Shown one piece after another: positions 35,264 through 57,600 of a DNA stretch of 64,000 bases (position 1 is the stretch's first letter; the number at the start of each line of letters is the position of its first letter). The stretch covers positions 29,476,367 to 29,540,366 of the forward strand of contig NC_092525.1 in NCBI RefSeq assembly GCF_037038585.1, read 5' to 3'. A program made the position numbers and the translations under genes. The stretch comes from Patagioenas fasciata (taxonomy: Eukaryota; Chordata; Aves; Columbiformes; Columbidae). The notes under the pieces were generated by a model that ran no database searches, was not told the DNA's origin, and saw nothing but the letters and a program-made list of their open reading frames with translations.

Positions 35264-35298
35264 GTCACAGAATTGCAGGATGGTTGAGGTAGGAATTT
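35264..35298 (-). repeat. CR1 3'-end remnant, minus orientation
   Basis: GTCACAGAATTGCAGGATGGTTGAGGTAGGAATTT resembles the reverse complement of the CR1 terminus. A short piece in DBT intron 4, 50 bp before exon 5. Confidence 0.5.
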
Positions 35299-37122
35299 AA
35301 CAAATGCTTTTAATGTAGTAAAGTTAATGTTTTTCTTTCATTTGCAGGTGTTGCCCCTGAAGAAGATGTTGTTGAAACACCTCCTATGTCTCATGAAGAG
35401 CACACTCACCAAGAGATAAAAGGTCACAAAACATTAGCAACCCCTGCAGTTCGTCGTCTGGCCATGGAGAACAATGTAAGTTTCCTGAATCAGGTCCTGC
35501 TGCATTTTGTATAGCACCTTGACTGACTAGGAGAACAGTGATCTAAAAGGAAGTGCAGAGAGAAATGACTTGTTTTCAAATACATTTAAAATGTGTAAAA
35601 ACTGTAGTAAAGATGAGAGGACTGTGCTTTCTGATTATTACGGTGGATAGGAAAAGAATTACTGGACTTGAAATGCAGCTAAGATGCTTTAGGCTGGAGA
35701 TTAAGATGACCTTTTTGGAATAAAAATAATAAAGTATCAGAATAGATTCCTGGGACAGAGGAAGGAGGAGAGAAAATTGAATCTCAGCTTTAGCTACCTT
35801 GTTCTGTTTTTCACATTTGTATTGGAGCAGAGGATATACTAGGTGACCTTTAAGTGCTATTCTAATTATTTTTTCCTGTGAGTCTACAAGAATTCCATTG
35901 GTTTTGAAAGCTTGTGGTGCATTTTTAGGAGAAAAAATTAAGTGACAAATTGCTTTCTTCAAACTAATATTTCATTATTGATTCTGTGAAGTAATTAAGA
36001 GGCAAGTAGTATTCATAGTTCCTCTTTAAATATGCAGTTAGACACCTAGCTGGTCTTCTGGGTGATTTTAACAACATTGAGTACCTAATAAAAAATGAAA
36101 AACAACTGTAGGTATGTAAGACCAGTAATTGGAATAATTTTTAACCATAGCTTACAATATAGGATATTTTTATATTGCTGTAAAATGAAAGTGTCATAGC
36201 TTGTTGTGTTCTTTTCAGATTAAATTGAGTGAAGTTGTTGGAACAGGGAAAGATAACAGAATCCTTAAAGAAGACATACTCAACTACTTGGCCAAACAAA
36301 CAGGAGCTATTTTACCTCCATCACCAAAGGCTGAAATTATCCCACCTTTACCAAAATCAGAGACTGTGCCAGCTGCTCCAAAGGACAAGGCACACAAAAT
36401 TCCTGTTTCCAGACCTATTGTGTTTTCAGGAAAAGATAAAACTGAACCTATCACAGGTAAATCATGAAATATGAAATCTTGAGATCATGTTCCCGGTAGA
36501 CTACCACTAAATGTTATTTAGTGAACAGTTGATTCCTTTTGTTGGGAGTGTGTTTCATGTTATTGTCATGCAAGTGAGCAACAGGAAAACATGCTCTGTA
36601 AGGGGATGTTGCATGAAATAACTATTTTATGAAATAATTGTTCGTGTTTCACTCAGATGGAGTTGGGCTGCAAGTTGCACTTGCTCATTTTTAATCCATG
36701 TTTCTTCAAACGTATGCTGAAACAGGTAGGAATTCTGAAACGTGAATTTGTTGCAGTACGAATCATCACACAATTAGTGGCAAAGTGCAGTGAATTTAAG
36801 GGTTTATCAGTGCCTAACAGTAGCATATTTCAGCATTCACATTTATTCTGGAGAAGAGTGCAACAAAAGATGGTGAGTTAAGAAAAGTCACATTAAAAGA
36901 GGAAGATAAAAGGTTTTTGCTTGCCTCTCAGTCAATGTTTATTTGGAGAGGCTGGAAAGAGTAGTGCAGATTACTGTAGTATGATTTCAAATAAACACAT
37001 ACATAGGAGATATATGCAGTAATATAATCTGAAATACTACAATTGTGAAAATTGAATTTCGTTTGCTAAATAACTGTTGATCCTAAAGTGAGTTTACCCT
37101 GTCCTTTTTCTGTTGTGGTTGG

Positions 37123-37155
37123 GTTTTGTTTTGTTTTGTTTTGTTTTGTTTTAAG
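37123..37155 (+). repeat. (TTTTG)n microsatellite
   Basis: Five GTTTT units in a row in DBT intron 6, about 100 bp upstream of exon 7. Confidence 0.9.
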
Positions 37156-40100
37156 TTGTGTAATTTGTTTGATGAAAACAAGTAACTGAAATTTCACCAT
37201 AACTTCCCAGAAGCTTATTTGGTTGGTTTAAGAAGTTGGTGAATATTTTGCAGGTTTTCAGAAGGCAATGGTAAAGACTATGAGTGCAGCCCTGAAGATA
37301 CCCCACTTTGGTTATTGTGATGAGATTGACTTGACTCAGCTTGTTCAGCTGCGAGAAGAGCTGAAACCTCTAGCACAACTTCGTGGAGTTAAGCTTTCCT
37401 TTATGCCTTTCTTCATAAAGGTGAGATGTGCAGCAGAGCACTTATTGCCAAAACCCCTCTCTATCATGGCCACAAAAAAAGTCTCAACTTCTCTTGTTTA
37501 TTGAACCACTTATCAATTTACTGTTGGAATTGTAGTTAGGGTTATATAGTATCAAGGAAAATTTTAGAAATACGAATGGGGAAGTACAGACCAGATAAAG
37601 CCTTATTCATTATGGGGGTAAGCATCACTGGGTGTTTGAATTACACTGAACAAATTTTGGAAACTGTCAGTATTTTTTATGAGCTCCATTAAAATGAACC
37701 TAGTGTGAAATGCGTCCTTGTTGTTGTTATTATTATCATCATCATCATATTTCTGTTGGTAATGAACCCCTCAGGTGTGTCCCTTCTGTGGTTTAGAAGA
37801 CCAGGTGCTTGCATTTGTTTAGTTGCCATGGTTCTATTTCCAACTGTTGGCATGAGTGGAGGCTGGTGCATTACCTAAAGCTACACATTGAATGCATAGC
37901 TTAGTCTGAAACTTCTGGTAATGCTTTTTCAATTAGAGTGCTAAGTAAGCACTCATTGTGCTCATTCTCTTTAGGGGAATAAGTATTACTTCCTTGAAAT
38001 AATTGTCATCTAAGTGGGGGGCTGAGAATGACATTGCTGCTGCATCTCGAATCTTTTGTCTTGGGATATTGTATTTGAATTGTGGAATAGAAATAAAAAA
38101 TGCGGATTCAGCTTCAGTTATACTTGGGAAAGGGATTATCACTTTTTATGTCTCTCTTGATGTATATCTGTTTTTTGTAAGTTGTCCTTTTTTTTCTGCT
38201 ATCTTCAGAATGACAGAATATCAAGAGTGAAGATCAGGAGTTGAAGCGAAATTTGATTGCATTGTGGAAATCCATATTGTTATTAAGCTGACTTGTCTCC
38301 CACTGTTCCTTCCTTTCTATGCAGTTTTATGGTTATAAGATACAAATATCTGTCTTTTCTTTTTTTTCAGGCAGCATCTCTGGGATTATTGCAATATCCC
38401 ATTCTAAATGCCTCTTTGGATGAAAGCTGTCGGAATGTCACATATAAGGTTTGTAAGCTACCAGTAAAAGTTGTGAGCAGAAAACCTAAACTAACAGCTA
38501 CCAAGTGCTTTTCAGAATGTCTGAGCTAATTGTAAGAACCAAAATTATGGTGATGTGCTGGGAAATAATTTGTGTGTCCAGATTCTAAGATTAGATTTGA
38601 TTTATTATTGTTGTTATTTCAACAGTATATTTGATGAGTCACTTGGTTATTCAGGCTTGCCTCAAAAGTGTATATTAATATAGTCATTTCCTATTTTTCA
38701 CCTGAAGATGGGCCAAGCATTCAAAATGAAAACATTTAAAATTGAATACAGTAGTATTTGTAGTAATGGCACAGTGGTTCCACTGTTCCAATGTTCAGTC
38801 CTCATGTATTGAAGTGATGTTTTAAACTCAATTTTGATTTAAAATGAATTAGTTTTCATACAGAGTGCTGGATTGATACTTCTGGGCAGCACGTTTCTAT
38901 TAAGTGATGTGTATGCATTTCTTGTAATACAAACTTTTTTGTGCTGGTTTATCAGTATCTCTCAGATTTAATCCTTACATATTCCTTCTAGCAAATGAAA
39001 GACAACTCAGTTGTTTTTTTTTTTTTTAAATGTATTGTTCTCTTTAAAATCTACTAGTCATGTCTTGTTACTCAACTGAAAATGGATTCCAGGATTTTTT
39101 ATTTCCTGAACGTGAAATTGCCAAAATCAGTTTGCACTTTGCAGATGTGGAAAGCTAATATTGAAAACTTTACATCACCTTCTCCCCTCAAAGTTGTGTA
39201 GAGGAATTGTTTACTACAGACAGCACTTTCTAGGTTAAAAAGTTATTTGAAGAAGACATTATTCAAGTGCTTTTTATGTCAAATATATTTTATGTTTACT
39301 GCTTATGTTAATGTCTGGTTAATGGAACTTGTTGCAGGCTTCGCACAACATTGGAGTTGCTATGGACACAGAGCAAGGTTTAATTGTCCCAAATGTGAAA
39401 AATGTTCAAGTCTGTAGTGTGTTTGAGATTGCTTCTGAATTGAATCGCCTACAGTCCTTGGGCTCCGCAGGCCAACTGGGAACGAACGACCTCACTGGGG
39501 GAACATTCACCCTTTCAAATATTGGCACGGTAAGTACAGAAAAAGGAGAATTTATATTTGAGAACTGCTTCTGAAATGAATACCTTAGTAAAGTTTTATA
39601 TGCAATGAACAGAATGTAGCAACTAATGCAAGAGGCAATCTGCATGAAAAACTAAAACAAACTACAAACTAATATTCCCAGATTTTTCTTTCTAGATTGG
39701 TGGCACATATGCTAAACCGGTGATACTACCTCCTGAAGTAGCTATTGGAGCACTTGGAAAGATACAGGTATGTTAACTTCATCTTAGTGATGTGAATGCT
39801 TAACTCGAGCTAACTCAGGTCATCTGTAGAGAAAATGAAATGTGCCGACCCTTTGTTTTGTTTTTGTTATATAAACATTTCCTCTTTATGTTACAAAAAA
39901 CTGCATAGCTTGTGATTGACAAGTTTTATGTTTTTAGATGACTGTGCAGAGACACCAGATGTTTAAACAGAGATCTCATGCCAAAGGTTCACATTTGTTT
40001 TCTAGAATCCTGTTATATTTCACTCACATGTATGTTTAGCGTTCTAGTTATCAAGAAACAACATAAATATGTTTTTACAAGTTTTGCAACATGTTGATAG

Positions 40101-41046
40101 CATTTTTGTTATCATCAAGGAGAAAACTTGAGACTAAAAACCTATTCTGATAATGAAGCTTAATTTCGTGACCCGAGTAGCTTAATCCATACAGAACTCT
40201 GTATGGTGAAGGCAGTTTCATATTTTCTGAATTTCAGGCTTTAGTTCTTCAATATATGCATTTGAGATCAATGGTGGAAATGAAATTTATATTAACTAAT
40301 AAACTTTTTCTGTGTTATTCCTATGAGCCTTTCGTTTAGGGAATGTTTTAGGGAAGCTCTCACTTTGAGCACTGACAGTGCAATAAACTATTCAGGAAGA
40401 AACTTTTGAGTCAAGAAGAGTTTTCACTACTTAAGCATTTCCGTGATGGTGCAAACAAGATATGACTGGTTATGATGTAGGTTTGCAACATACTCTAATC
40501 CACAGCACGAACAATAATGGGAAGGTCTTTGTTTTTGGAATGGCACTACTGCTATCTGTCTAATTTGGCAAAATGTTTAAATCTAGATTAACAATTTAAC
40601 AATAATAAAACACCGATTTGTTAATGAAAGTATTTAATATTTAATTTTTTCCCCCTTTCTCTGATTTTTAGCTTCTTCCTCGGTTTAATGGAAAAGGTGA
40701 AGTATTTAAAGCACAGATAATGAATGTGAGTTGGTCAGCCGATCACCGCATCATTGATGGAGCTACAATGGCCCGGTTTTCTAACTTGTGGAAATCTTAT
40801 TTGGAGAACCCTGCTTCAATGCTGCTAGACCTTAAATAAAGAAACCATGGCCAGAATATGCCTTTAAACTTTGTGGGTTAGACTGAATAACTATAAAAGC
40901 TGGCTCTGCTAGCACGTGCCCTTTGCTACTCACATAATATAATAATTTTATGTGGTTAAAAGTTCTCAACAGCTGACATCAGTCTATCAGTTAGTTGTTA
41001 CTTCTTTTAATTAGTAGTGCTGCAATTTCTTCTACAGCAGACTGTC

Positions 41047-41052
41047 AATAAA
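41047..41052 (+). terminator. Poly(A) signal, DBT
   Basis: AATAAA about 210 bases after the DBT stop, followed by T/G-rich sequence (TGGTGATGGAATGTCTTTATTTTG) that fits a downstream element. Another AATAAA overlaps the stop codon itself (40835-40840), and one more lies at 41285-41290. Confidence 0.65.
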
Positions 41053-41500
41053 TCATGGTGCAACTTCTGAACATGGTGATGGAATGTCTTTATTTTGCCT
41101 TTTATAATATATCCAGTTGTGAGGCTGGTGTGACTCAATGACACTGACCTACATCTGCAGTATGTATAATCTGATTAACCTGTTTTGAAGGGAAATACTC
41201 ATAGTTCTTTCTTGTTGGACATGTAAATTTATTTTAACAAATAATATACAAATTCACAGAAGAAATTATGCAAACAGCATGTACAAATAAAATGCCTTTT
41301 ATGCTTCTGCTGTAAGATGTCCAGAGCGATTTTTGTTGTTTAACTGAGTAAACCTTTCAAGTCTTTTGCTAGTTCACTTTTTGCTGCCAATTACTTACCC
41401 TAGTACTCTTTATCAAATTATAAATGAAGAGGCCATATTTATTCCAATGCTTATTGATAACATTTATTGATAACTAACAGGGCCTTAATACCCTCTAGAA

Positions 41501-41611
41501 CAGGGAATGTAGGAGTAGTTACATTTATACAATCCTAAAATTACATTTGGCCCTTGGAAGGCAACCATGAGGCTGACGTAGCCCCCGGTGAAAATGAGTT
41601 TGACACCCCTG
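41501..41611. mobile_element. Short non-autonomous hAT (Charlie-type) element
   Basis: The right end reads GGTGAAAATGAGTTTGACACCCCTG, the reverse complement of the hAT/Charlie terminus CAGGGGTGTCAAACTCATTTTCACC. The left end starts CAGGGAATG. Both sides are flanked by the same 8 bases, CTCTAGAA, at 41493-41500 and 41612-41619, the target-site duplication length expected of hAT. It has no coding capacity. The termini have diverged, which suggests an old insertion. Confidence 0.85.
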
Positions 41612-44600
41612 CTCTAGAATATCCTGGCTTTTTTATAGTCTGGAAGTAGTTTAAGTCCTTAAATGCTTTCCAGTTATTTTTTCTTTTTCTTATAGGAAGC
41701 ATCTGATTGTTTAAAAAAAAAAGAGAGAAAAAAGGAGGATCTCATTTGTTATTCTGTCATTAGGTAAGACTGACAGTAAGCAGAATGTTTTGTAAAAGCT
41801 TGCATCACCTTGTATTATTGATGTTCAGATACTAGAATTTGACAGATTAATCAGATACAACAAAGAATTAACATTAAAAAATACTACTTGAGATAAGGAC
41901 TTTTTAAAGTCAGATACGAGGCCCATAATGAATAGGTTCAAGTTAGTGCCTTCAGTTGTGTGGCTTTAAGGTAAACTAAACAGTTAATGAGGGTTGCACT
42001 GGTTATTTAACAGGAGATATGAAGAAAACTGTTGGATATAAATACCTTCTAGAAACATAAGTTGCGAACAGATGCAGGAGGAGACAGTTACATGGCCTTA
42101 AAAATTAATTTGTGAGGCACAAAATGGACATTTTCTCCTTTCTTCAGATGTATCAAAAGCTGCCACTACAGGAGCATTCTTCAAAATTGTAAACCAAAGT
42201 TGTCTATTGCATGCTGTGAAGATGCAAGGCACAAACTGTGGAGGCAGGATCTCTGCTGTCCTTGATGCTGAGTCTGAGCAAGAGGAAAGCTAATAACGTA
42301 GGGGAGGGAGCACAGGAGCACACATGTAAGATGCTATTTATATTTGTATTGTGATATAAAGGTATTTTATATATAGGTCATTTCTTGCAAAGTTTGACTG
42401 ATCTATTATGCTTATCACCTATTTAATTTTTATCAGATTTATTTATTCCTAATAAAAAAAAAATAAAGACACAAAAAATTGTAGTAATATTGGGGTTTTT
42501 TTTTGTGACTTGTATGCAGGCGATCCTGTACAGGTGATTCAAACTTCTATTTCTTCTTATCTTAAAGAACCTACTGCACTCAAGACTACCAATAGAACAG
42601 TCTAATGGCTACTTTCCTTCAAGTATAGTGGTGGTTAGGACTTAGTTTGAATAGTTTATTTTTTAATGTTATAACCATGGACAAAATTAATTGAGGAAAT
42701 ACAAGTGTGTGATAGAGAGCAGTAAAGTGTTTTCGAAATATTTGAGACAGAATAATTTTGTTCACACAAGGAGCCTGAAATTTGTCTCTCAAAACCCCAG
42801 TAAAAGGATTTTTTTCTTCTAATTCTAATTGTCTGTCTCTTCTAAGGAGGAGGAGATTAAGTAGGTAGTGTTTAAGTTATGACTTTTTTAGATCAAGAAA
42901 AAACATTGATTAAAAAGCACTGTGGGGACTGAATTTATACCAGAACTGAAAGAAGAAATACCTATACCAAATAAGGTGTTGGATCATTTTTACTTTTGCA
43001 TAACTTTTTCAAAACAAACCCCAAAACACAAAGTTTAGAAGACTGAAAGTTAAAGTGGTTAGTGTCTTAAATGGGTGTTGGTGTTCAGGTATTTAGTTGG
43101 TCATGGACTGGAGAGGTTTTTTTTGGTTACAAAGTTCTGTGTGGTAATGCTAGAATCTAAGGCTAATAATGAGGAAAATATTTCTACTGAAAGAGGATTG
43201 TAACCAAAATGAACTATATTTTTTAAATTTCATCTTCACATTTTATACTCCAGTGCATGGATTGGTTAGAATTATCCAGGTTTATGGCTTCTGCCTCACA
43301 TAGTGACTGTGATTATTGCTGTCCCTTTCCATTTGGTTAAAAAAAGATTCTGACAGAATTGCTCTTTTCTATTCTGTAAGGGCTCTTTGAAGAAATAAAA
43401 TGTTAAAATGTTTCGTGATTGGAAGCATGAAAAGGAGTGAGTAATAAGCCCTCTGCACGTCCCAACGAAAATTACTTTTCTGCCTGTACTTTGATAATTT
43501 GCACTAAAATTCTTCAACAAGAGAATTGTTCAGCATGGACAAAAGTAATGAGTAAAACATTTAGTGATACAATGCTTTTTCTAGTGTAATTAGTCAATGT
43601 TGCTCTATCATAGCACTTGGAAGCTCAGTTGTCTTGAAGAGAAACATTACTAAAGAAAACAATTGTCCTTTTGGATTCAAAGCTAGCTTATTTTTCATTG
43701 TGGACCTTAACAAGTACTCCTTTGTTCTTTTTGTTCCCAATTTGTAACTTTAGTTAATGGGAGTCATGTTGAGTGGTACATGTTTGGGGGGTTTGCAGAA
43801 GTGCCTCATGTGATACCTTCTATTCTCAGCATAGGTTAAAATTAGAACTAGACTGACATTGCATTGCAGTCTGAGTGAGAGTTCTACATGGTTTTGACAG
43901 TACAGGCAAGATTCAGAATCTTTCTCTGCTCTTGGCCAGAAAGCAATGAGTCACCAAAAATCCTAGAAAACACCAGATAATTGAGGTAAGTTGTTGTTAA
44001 AGTCTTTCAGATGCTTGGAGGTGAATTTCTTAGGAGATCTGATTAGTTGGGAGTAAGTTTGCAGTTGTTTTACAGCCACGCTTGAGAATTCACTGCTGAA
44101 TTTTTGGCTGTGATGGCATGATTATTATGGGTTTCATTTTCCTGAAAAATAATGAGAACTAAGAACAAGAAGCTTTTGATGCAAGTCCAGCTATTATATA
44201 ATTACATTTCCTTGAAAACAGTCATATTTCATATGTCATGGTTTTAAAGCAATGTTAATTGAATAATATGCTTTCCACAGCAAAAGAGAGTTGCCCAGTG
44301 TAAGCTTTCTCTAAAAAAGTATTGTTTTGTCTGTATATTCTCGTACTGGTTTTAGCAGTACAAGTTTTAACAAATATCTCTAGAGATTTGCACCATAATG
44401 TCTCTTTACCGTGTCATTTATGTAAAAAGGCTTACAGTTCAAAAAGTGTCGCTAAACAACAAGAAACGATAGATCAGGTGAATCACCTAATCTGGGCCTA
44501 ATCTCAGGAGAAATTTAATCCTGAAAAGTAAGGCAATTTAAATTGTAACCAGTAATCAGAGCAAAAAGCTTCATACAATGTCTTAGTCATTATTGCTGCA

Positions 44601-46210
44601 TATTGGGATGAGGTAATGGGGAAGGTAATTACTATGAGGACCAGTGAAGGAGAAGCTAATCCTTCAGACCAGTAAATGTGATCACATTTATGTGGGGAAT
44701 GGAAAGGGGATACAATCCCTCTTTAGGAATCCAAATGCCAGACTTCATTGTGACACGCTGTGATTGCCATTTGTGTCACCTGTCAAATCCTGCCATTTTT
44801 CCTTAACAAACAGAGAACAGTAAAGAATCCTTAGCATTAACATATTGGACCAGATTCTTCTTTGTTGAAGCATTATAATTTGATTTTATGATGTCTTTAC
44901 AACAGGAAGCAATCCTGATAATTTACATTTCTTATTATTTGCTTGCTTATATGTTTTTAATTAAGTGATTTCAGTATAATCAGGATTTTCAAATAACTAT
45001 GTTAGCAAAGATAGGGTAAACATAAAATAGAATGATTGATAGTTTGAATACAAAAACGTTCGCTAAGCAATTGTGGCTTATCCATGCCACACAAAACTGT
45101 AATGGAATAAATTCCATAGAAAAGATTGCTTTAGAAGAGAGACCTGCAGCAATTATTGTAGTGAAATATGTGTATGAAAAGACCTGAAATTCCATTTTGT
45201 TGTTATCTACCTGCTTGTTTGGCCGAAATTTATCCTCACTTTTTTAGTTTGAATGGGTATGTAAGACATTTTTCTTAATTGTCTCTGCGTGTATTAGTAA
45301 GGGATTTGAAAGGGAACGTTCAGATCATCAGTGCTCAGAGTACACATGCTGCTGTTGGCGTGAAATTTAGCCCTCCAAGCTTATCTGAATATCAATGTCT
45401 TGGCTCCAGTTTATTTCCAAAAAATCTCTTCCCCAAATGACTACAATGACTACAAATGACTAAATGTTTTTCTAAAGGGATGCACTGATTAGGATGACTG
45501 AGTATCCTTTGCTGCTCTTCAGGAAAATATGTATTAATTATATCACTAAGGAGTAGATGACTTCAGAATTTTAGGCTGAATTTTCTTTTAAATGTGGATC
45601 CTGACACTTAGCAGAGCTATAAGAAGATTCAGAGAGTTGTGAAGACTGTTAAAAGTCTTTTCTTAAAGGTAATGCATTGTGAACTGTAAAATATATTACG
45701 AGTTAAACTATGAAGAAAATTACTGCAAATAAAGTATACTAATTTATTTCCAGCAGCTGTTCTGCTTCTCTAAGTGCAAAAGTCCTTTAGGATGCAGCTA
45801 CCAGGATTTAACTGCCTTAAATTGCAGGTAATGGCTTAATTTCTTCCTGGGAAGGGAATGAATACTCATATCTGCGTTGAAAATTATGGTCAGTTCTCAG
45901 CCTACCACTGGAAGGAACTTAGAGCAGCAGTTGTTTGCTGACTAAGAATGCAGAGAGGTTGCAAAAATACCATTTCTTGTTATAAGAAAATGTAGCTACA
46001 TGCAATTATCTATTTTTATAAAGAGAAAGCAGTTGGTAAAATTCTGTCAGTTCTATACATTAACTATATTTGATAATATAGTCAAGTGGATATTGCAGCA
46101 TTTTAGTTTTCACATTACTGTCCCCATGTGGTAGGTGAAACATGCACTGATGCATTGAGCTTGGAATTTAGAGTCAGGTTCCTGTGTCTGAATCTAAACA
46201 TGTGAGGATC

Positions 46211-54367
<8,157 letters not shown>

Positions 54368-54455
54368 AGAACGTGACTGTGAATGGAAGAAAATATGAAA
54401 TATACTTTTTTCCTAACGAAGAGGCATGCAACAGGTTTCAAATATTCTTACAGAT

Positions 54456-54461
54456 TTTATT
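54456..54461 (-). terminator. Poly(A) signal, TRMT13
   Basis: TTTATT on the plus strand is AATAAA on the minus strand, about 185 bases past the TRMT13 stop. Cleavage 10-30 bases beyond would end the transcript near 54430-54445, roughly 60-80 bases from the LRRC39 stop. Confidence 0.65.
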
Positions 54462-54644
54462 TTTCCACTGATGAGAACTTGTTTGCATATTTGTAATTCC
54501 CAGTGAAACTGGGAAATATAAGATCTTTCCCTGGGTACAGGAAAGACTAAAATAGTTTTTTTTTGTAAGCAATGAATTCACTTTTAAAAAAATCCAGATA
54601 AGTTTTATAGGTTTTTTTCCTACCAATTCCAAACCTATCTCCTG

Positions 54645-57600
54645 TCATGTAGTTGGCTCTGGTATCAAAGATGGACTTGGGACAGCTGTCAACAGGACAT
54701 TCTCCAAGGACACAGCAGACTCTGTATAATACTGTAGTGCAGCCTTGTATCCTCGTTGTTGTAAATATTCAATCCGTCCATGATCAATCAGCCGTTTACA
54801 GAGGCGACCTATCTCCTTTCGATCTTCAACCGTAAGTATCCTAGTTTCATAAAGAGGAAAAGAACGAACAACATGTGTCAGAAGAACAGTTTTGTTTAAT
54901 TAACGTTAGCAGTTAAGCTTAGAAAAACTACTGAAATCACTGTAAGTTCACTTCAGGCAAGCATGACTGTCTAAATATTTTGAAATATATGTCCATGAAA
55001 ATTGTATTTTTAAAATAGAATATTTCTAAAAATTTAGTAATTATAATGTTCAGCGAGTGATTTTGAGGACCCAAAACAACTTCATTACCACTATACATAA
55101 TTTTGCTTTTCTGTAGGAGTCCCTTTGCTGGGAAAAAAGTTACATACCCCTGTAAAGTATCAGAAACATTCTCTGTATTGCTGAAAGTTTGCTCATGTTC
55201 TTCTGTGTCATCGGTGTGATCTTCACTTTCTTCACTTGTAGAGGCTTTGGTTGTGGTTTCTCGCATGCCACAAGTGGCCCAGCTACTCATTCTCTGAAAA
55301 TAATTAAATTCTACTGGTCCAAGTCCTACTGATTTAAAGAACTCTCTGCCTACATAATGCATCCAGTCACACTTGTGATGGCAGCACAGTGCAATAACAA
55401 TTCCAGCTACAGGCTTACAGTCGTCTTTGTTGCTTTCATTATCAGCAGAATTGTTAGAAGCCACCTCTGTCTTATCAGTCCTAGAGCGTTTTGGTGCAGG
55501 CTCTTCATTTTCTCTATCACAGCAAGCTGTGTAACTTTCAACCAAGCATGTCAAAGCGAGATCTGGGAAAAGAGAGATATACCCCCCCCAAAAAAAATAG
55601 TGATGAACACCGTGCAATTATTTATACAGGCTCTATCATGGTTGTGAAATGTACTTCCCACAAAGAAGAATAAAAGTGTACATCACAAACTAAGCCAAGA
55701 GCAATTTTAAGGATAGCTAAAAATTGCAAGCATGCTTGGACAACATGAAAACCCTAAATGCTAAATGAATATTATGAGACCTCTGGAGCTACTAAGGGCT
55801 GATCCTCTTGAATATTTGTTCTACACAAGTGAATTTGAAATACCTTGGTTACCAAATGGGCATATTGAAGGAGGAGCTCCTCCTTGTAAAACATGCAAGT
55901 ATTTGCTCTAAAAGTTTGATATCTAGGACACAATCTATTTAATATGTACATGTACTTCTCAAATACTGAACTGTGTCATCTTTGTAACAGTACCTATATA
56001 GGTGTCATATCTGAGCTGTCTTTATCTACTTAGTAGCCATATAACATTAAAAGTGTATTAGTTAAAAATTATCAGGATAAAAACACATTCTTCTCACTTG
56101 TTTGCTTGGGGTACGATAATCAGACAACCAATACAAATTTAGAAAGAAAAATATTTCAGAGTAGCGATGATGTTGCCAAAAAAAAAAGAGATACTTTCAA
56201 CAGTTTACACATATATGAGCCATATCGCCATTCTTTGCCATATTCCACAGAAAACAAGAAAGGTTTTACTTTTGTCTGAAGTAGCCCTGCATCTACTATC
56301 CATTTACTATTCTACTGAAGTCAACAGATATTTAGACTATCACTGCTACATTCACCAACAAAGGGTGAGAGGGCAAGAAAAGCCTAAAAGAGATCCGTCC
56401 ATTGAGATTGTAAGATTTAGTATCCTAACTTTCCACAGTCAACACATTCTCCTCTCAAGTAGTAAGTGACAGGACAAGAGGAAACGGCCTGAAGTTGCAC
56501 CAGGGGAGGTTCAGATTTGATATTAGGAAAAAAATTACTCATGGAAAGGGTTGTCAGGCATTGGAACAGGCTGCCCAGGGAAGTGATGGAGTCACCATCC
56601 CTGGAGGTGTTTAAAAGGCATTTAGATGAGGTTCTTAGGGACATGGTTTAGTGCTAGGGCTAGGCTATGGTTGGACTTGATCTTGAGGGTCTCTTCCAAC
56701 CAAAATGACTCTATATATAATTCATACCTGTTGCAGCACCACACAAATGCTTCCCAATTCCTACCACTGGTAGTTTTTTCTTCTCCAAAATAGGTACCTT
56801 ATCTGGAGGGAAAGGGGGGATGGTAGGAGAAATTAAAAACAAAAAAACCAAAAAAACACAAAAACAAAAACAAACAACCAAACACACCCACAACACCCCC
56901 AGAACCTCTATTATTATAATTGGGGCAATATGTTTTCTGGATAATACAATTTCAGCACACTTTAAAAAAAGAAATGAATGCTTACCACTACTAAAAATAC
57001 AGCAGTCTGTAAATACAGTTGTAAGCTATTAAAAGGAAAGTCGCTTTTTCTAAAACCAATTCAGAGAATTGGATGCTCTGGCTGAGAAGCATATTCTTCT
57101 TTTGCTTAAACAACTCAATCTTGTCCAAAGGCAAAGAATGTATTTTAATGGTATTATGAAGCAACAGCATTACTATATAGCAGTAAAATGATTACCAGGA
57201 ACACTGGATTGGTTTTCCTTAGCAGAATTATCTGTGGCCCAGAGATCAGTTCCAGCTAAATACCAATATAAATACTTCTCCTTTTTATTAAAATAAACTA
57301 TTAGAAATACAGGATTTTGCATTTATGCTAAGATAGTTACATTTAGTTGTTCAACCATTTCAGGCATTCTAAACTGCCTATGAAATGTAAATATGACTTT
57401 AAGGCCTCTCTTGATGACAGGTGTCCCCACAAATTCTACAGTGTTGACGTGCATAGCACATTAATGATGTGCATGACTTGCTTCATTCCACGCATCTAAA
57501 ACAAACAATACAAAGGTGTTTAATCCTGCAAGTTCTAGCAAATCTTCCAAATGTTTTTGTTCTGGTATTTCTCACCTATAATGATGTCTTATAGGTGTAT

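Larger units (their letters stand above)
40840..46210. other. DBT 3' UTR and DBT-LRRC39 interval
   Basis: The first 200 bases are probably DBT 3' UTR, ending near the signal at 41047-41052. A 111-bp hAT element sits at 41501-41611. The rest is AT-rich unique sequence in which the LRRC39 promoter and any non-coding first exon must lie, but neither shows a CpG island or TATA box that I can point to. This fits a tissue-restricted gene, which is an inference. Confidence 0.5.

Noticed and set aside
54937-55147. Extension of TRMT13 exon 10 beyond the donor at 55147
   Set aside because: The frame stays open, but it loses similarity exactly at GGG/GTATGT, and the remaining conserved C-terminus is found in the exon at 54840-54645 in the right phase.
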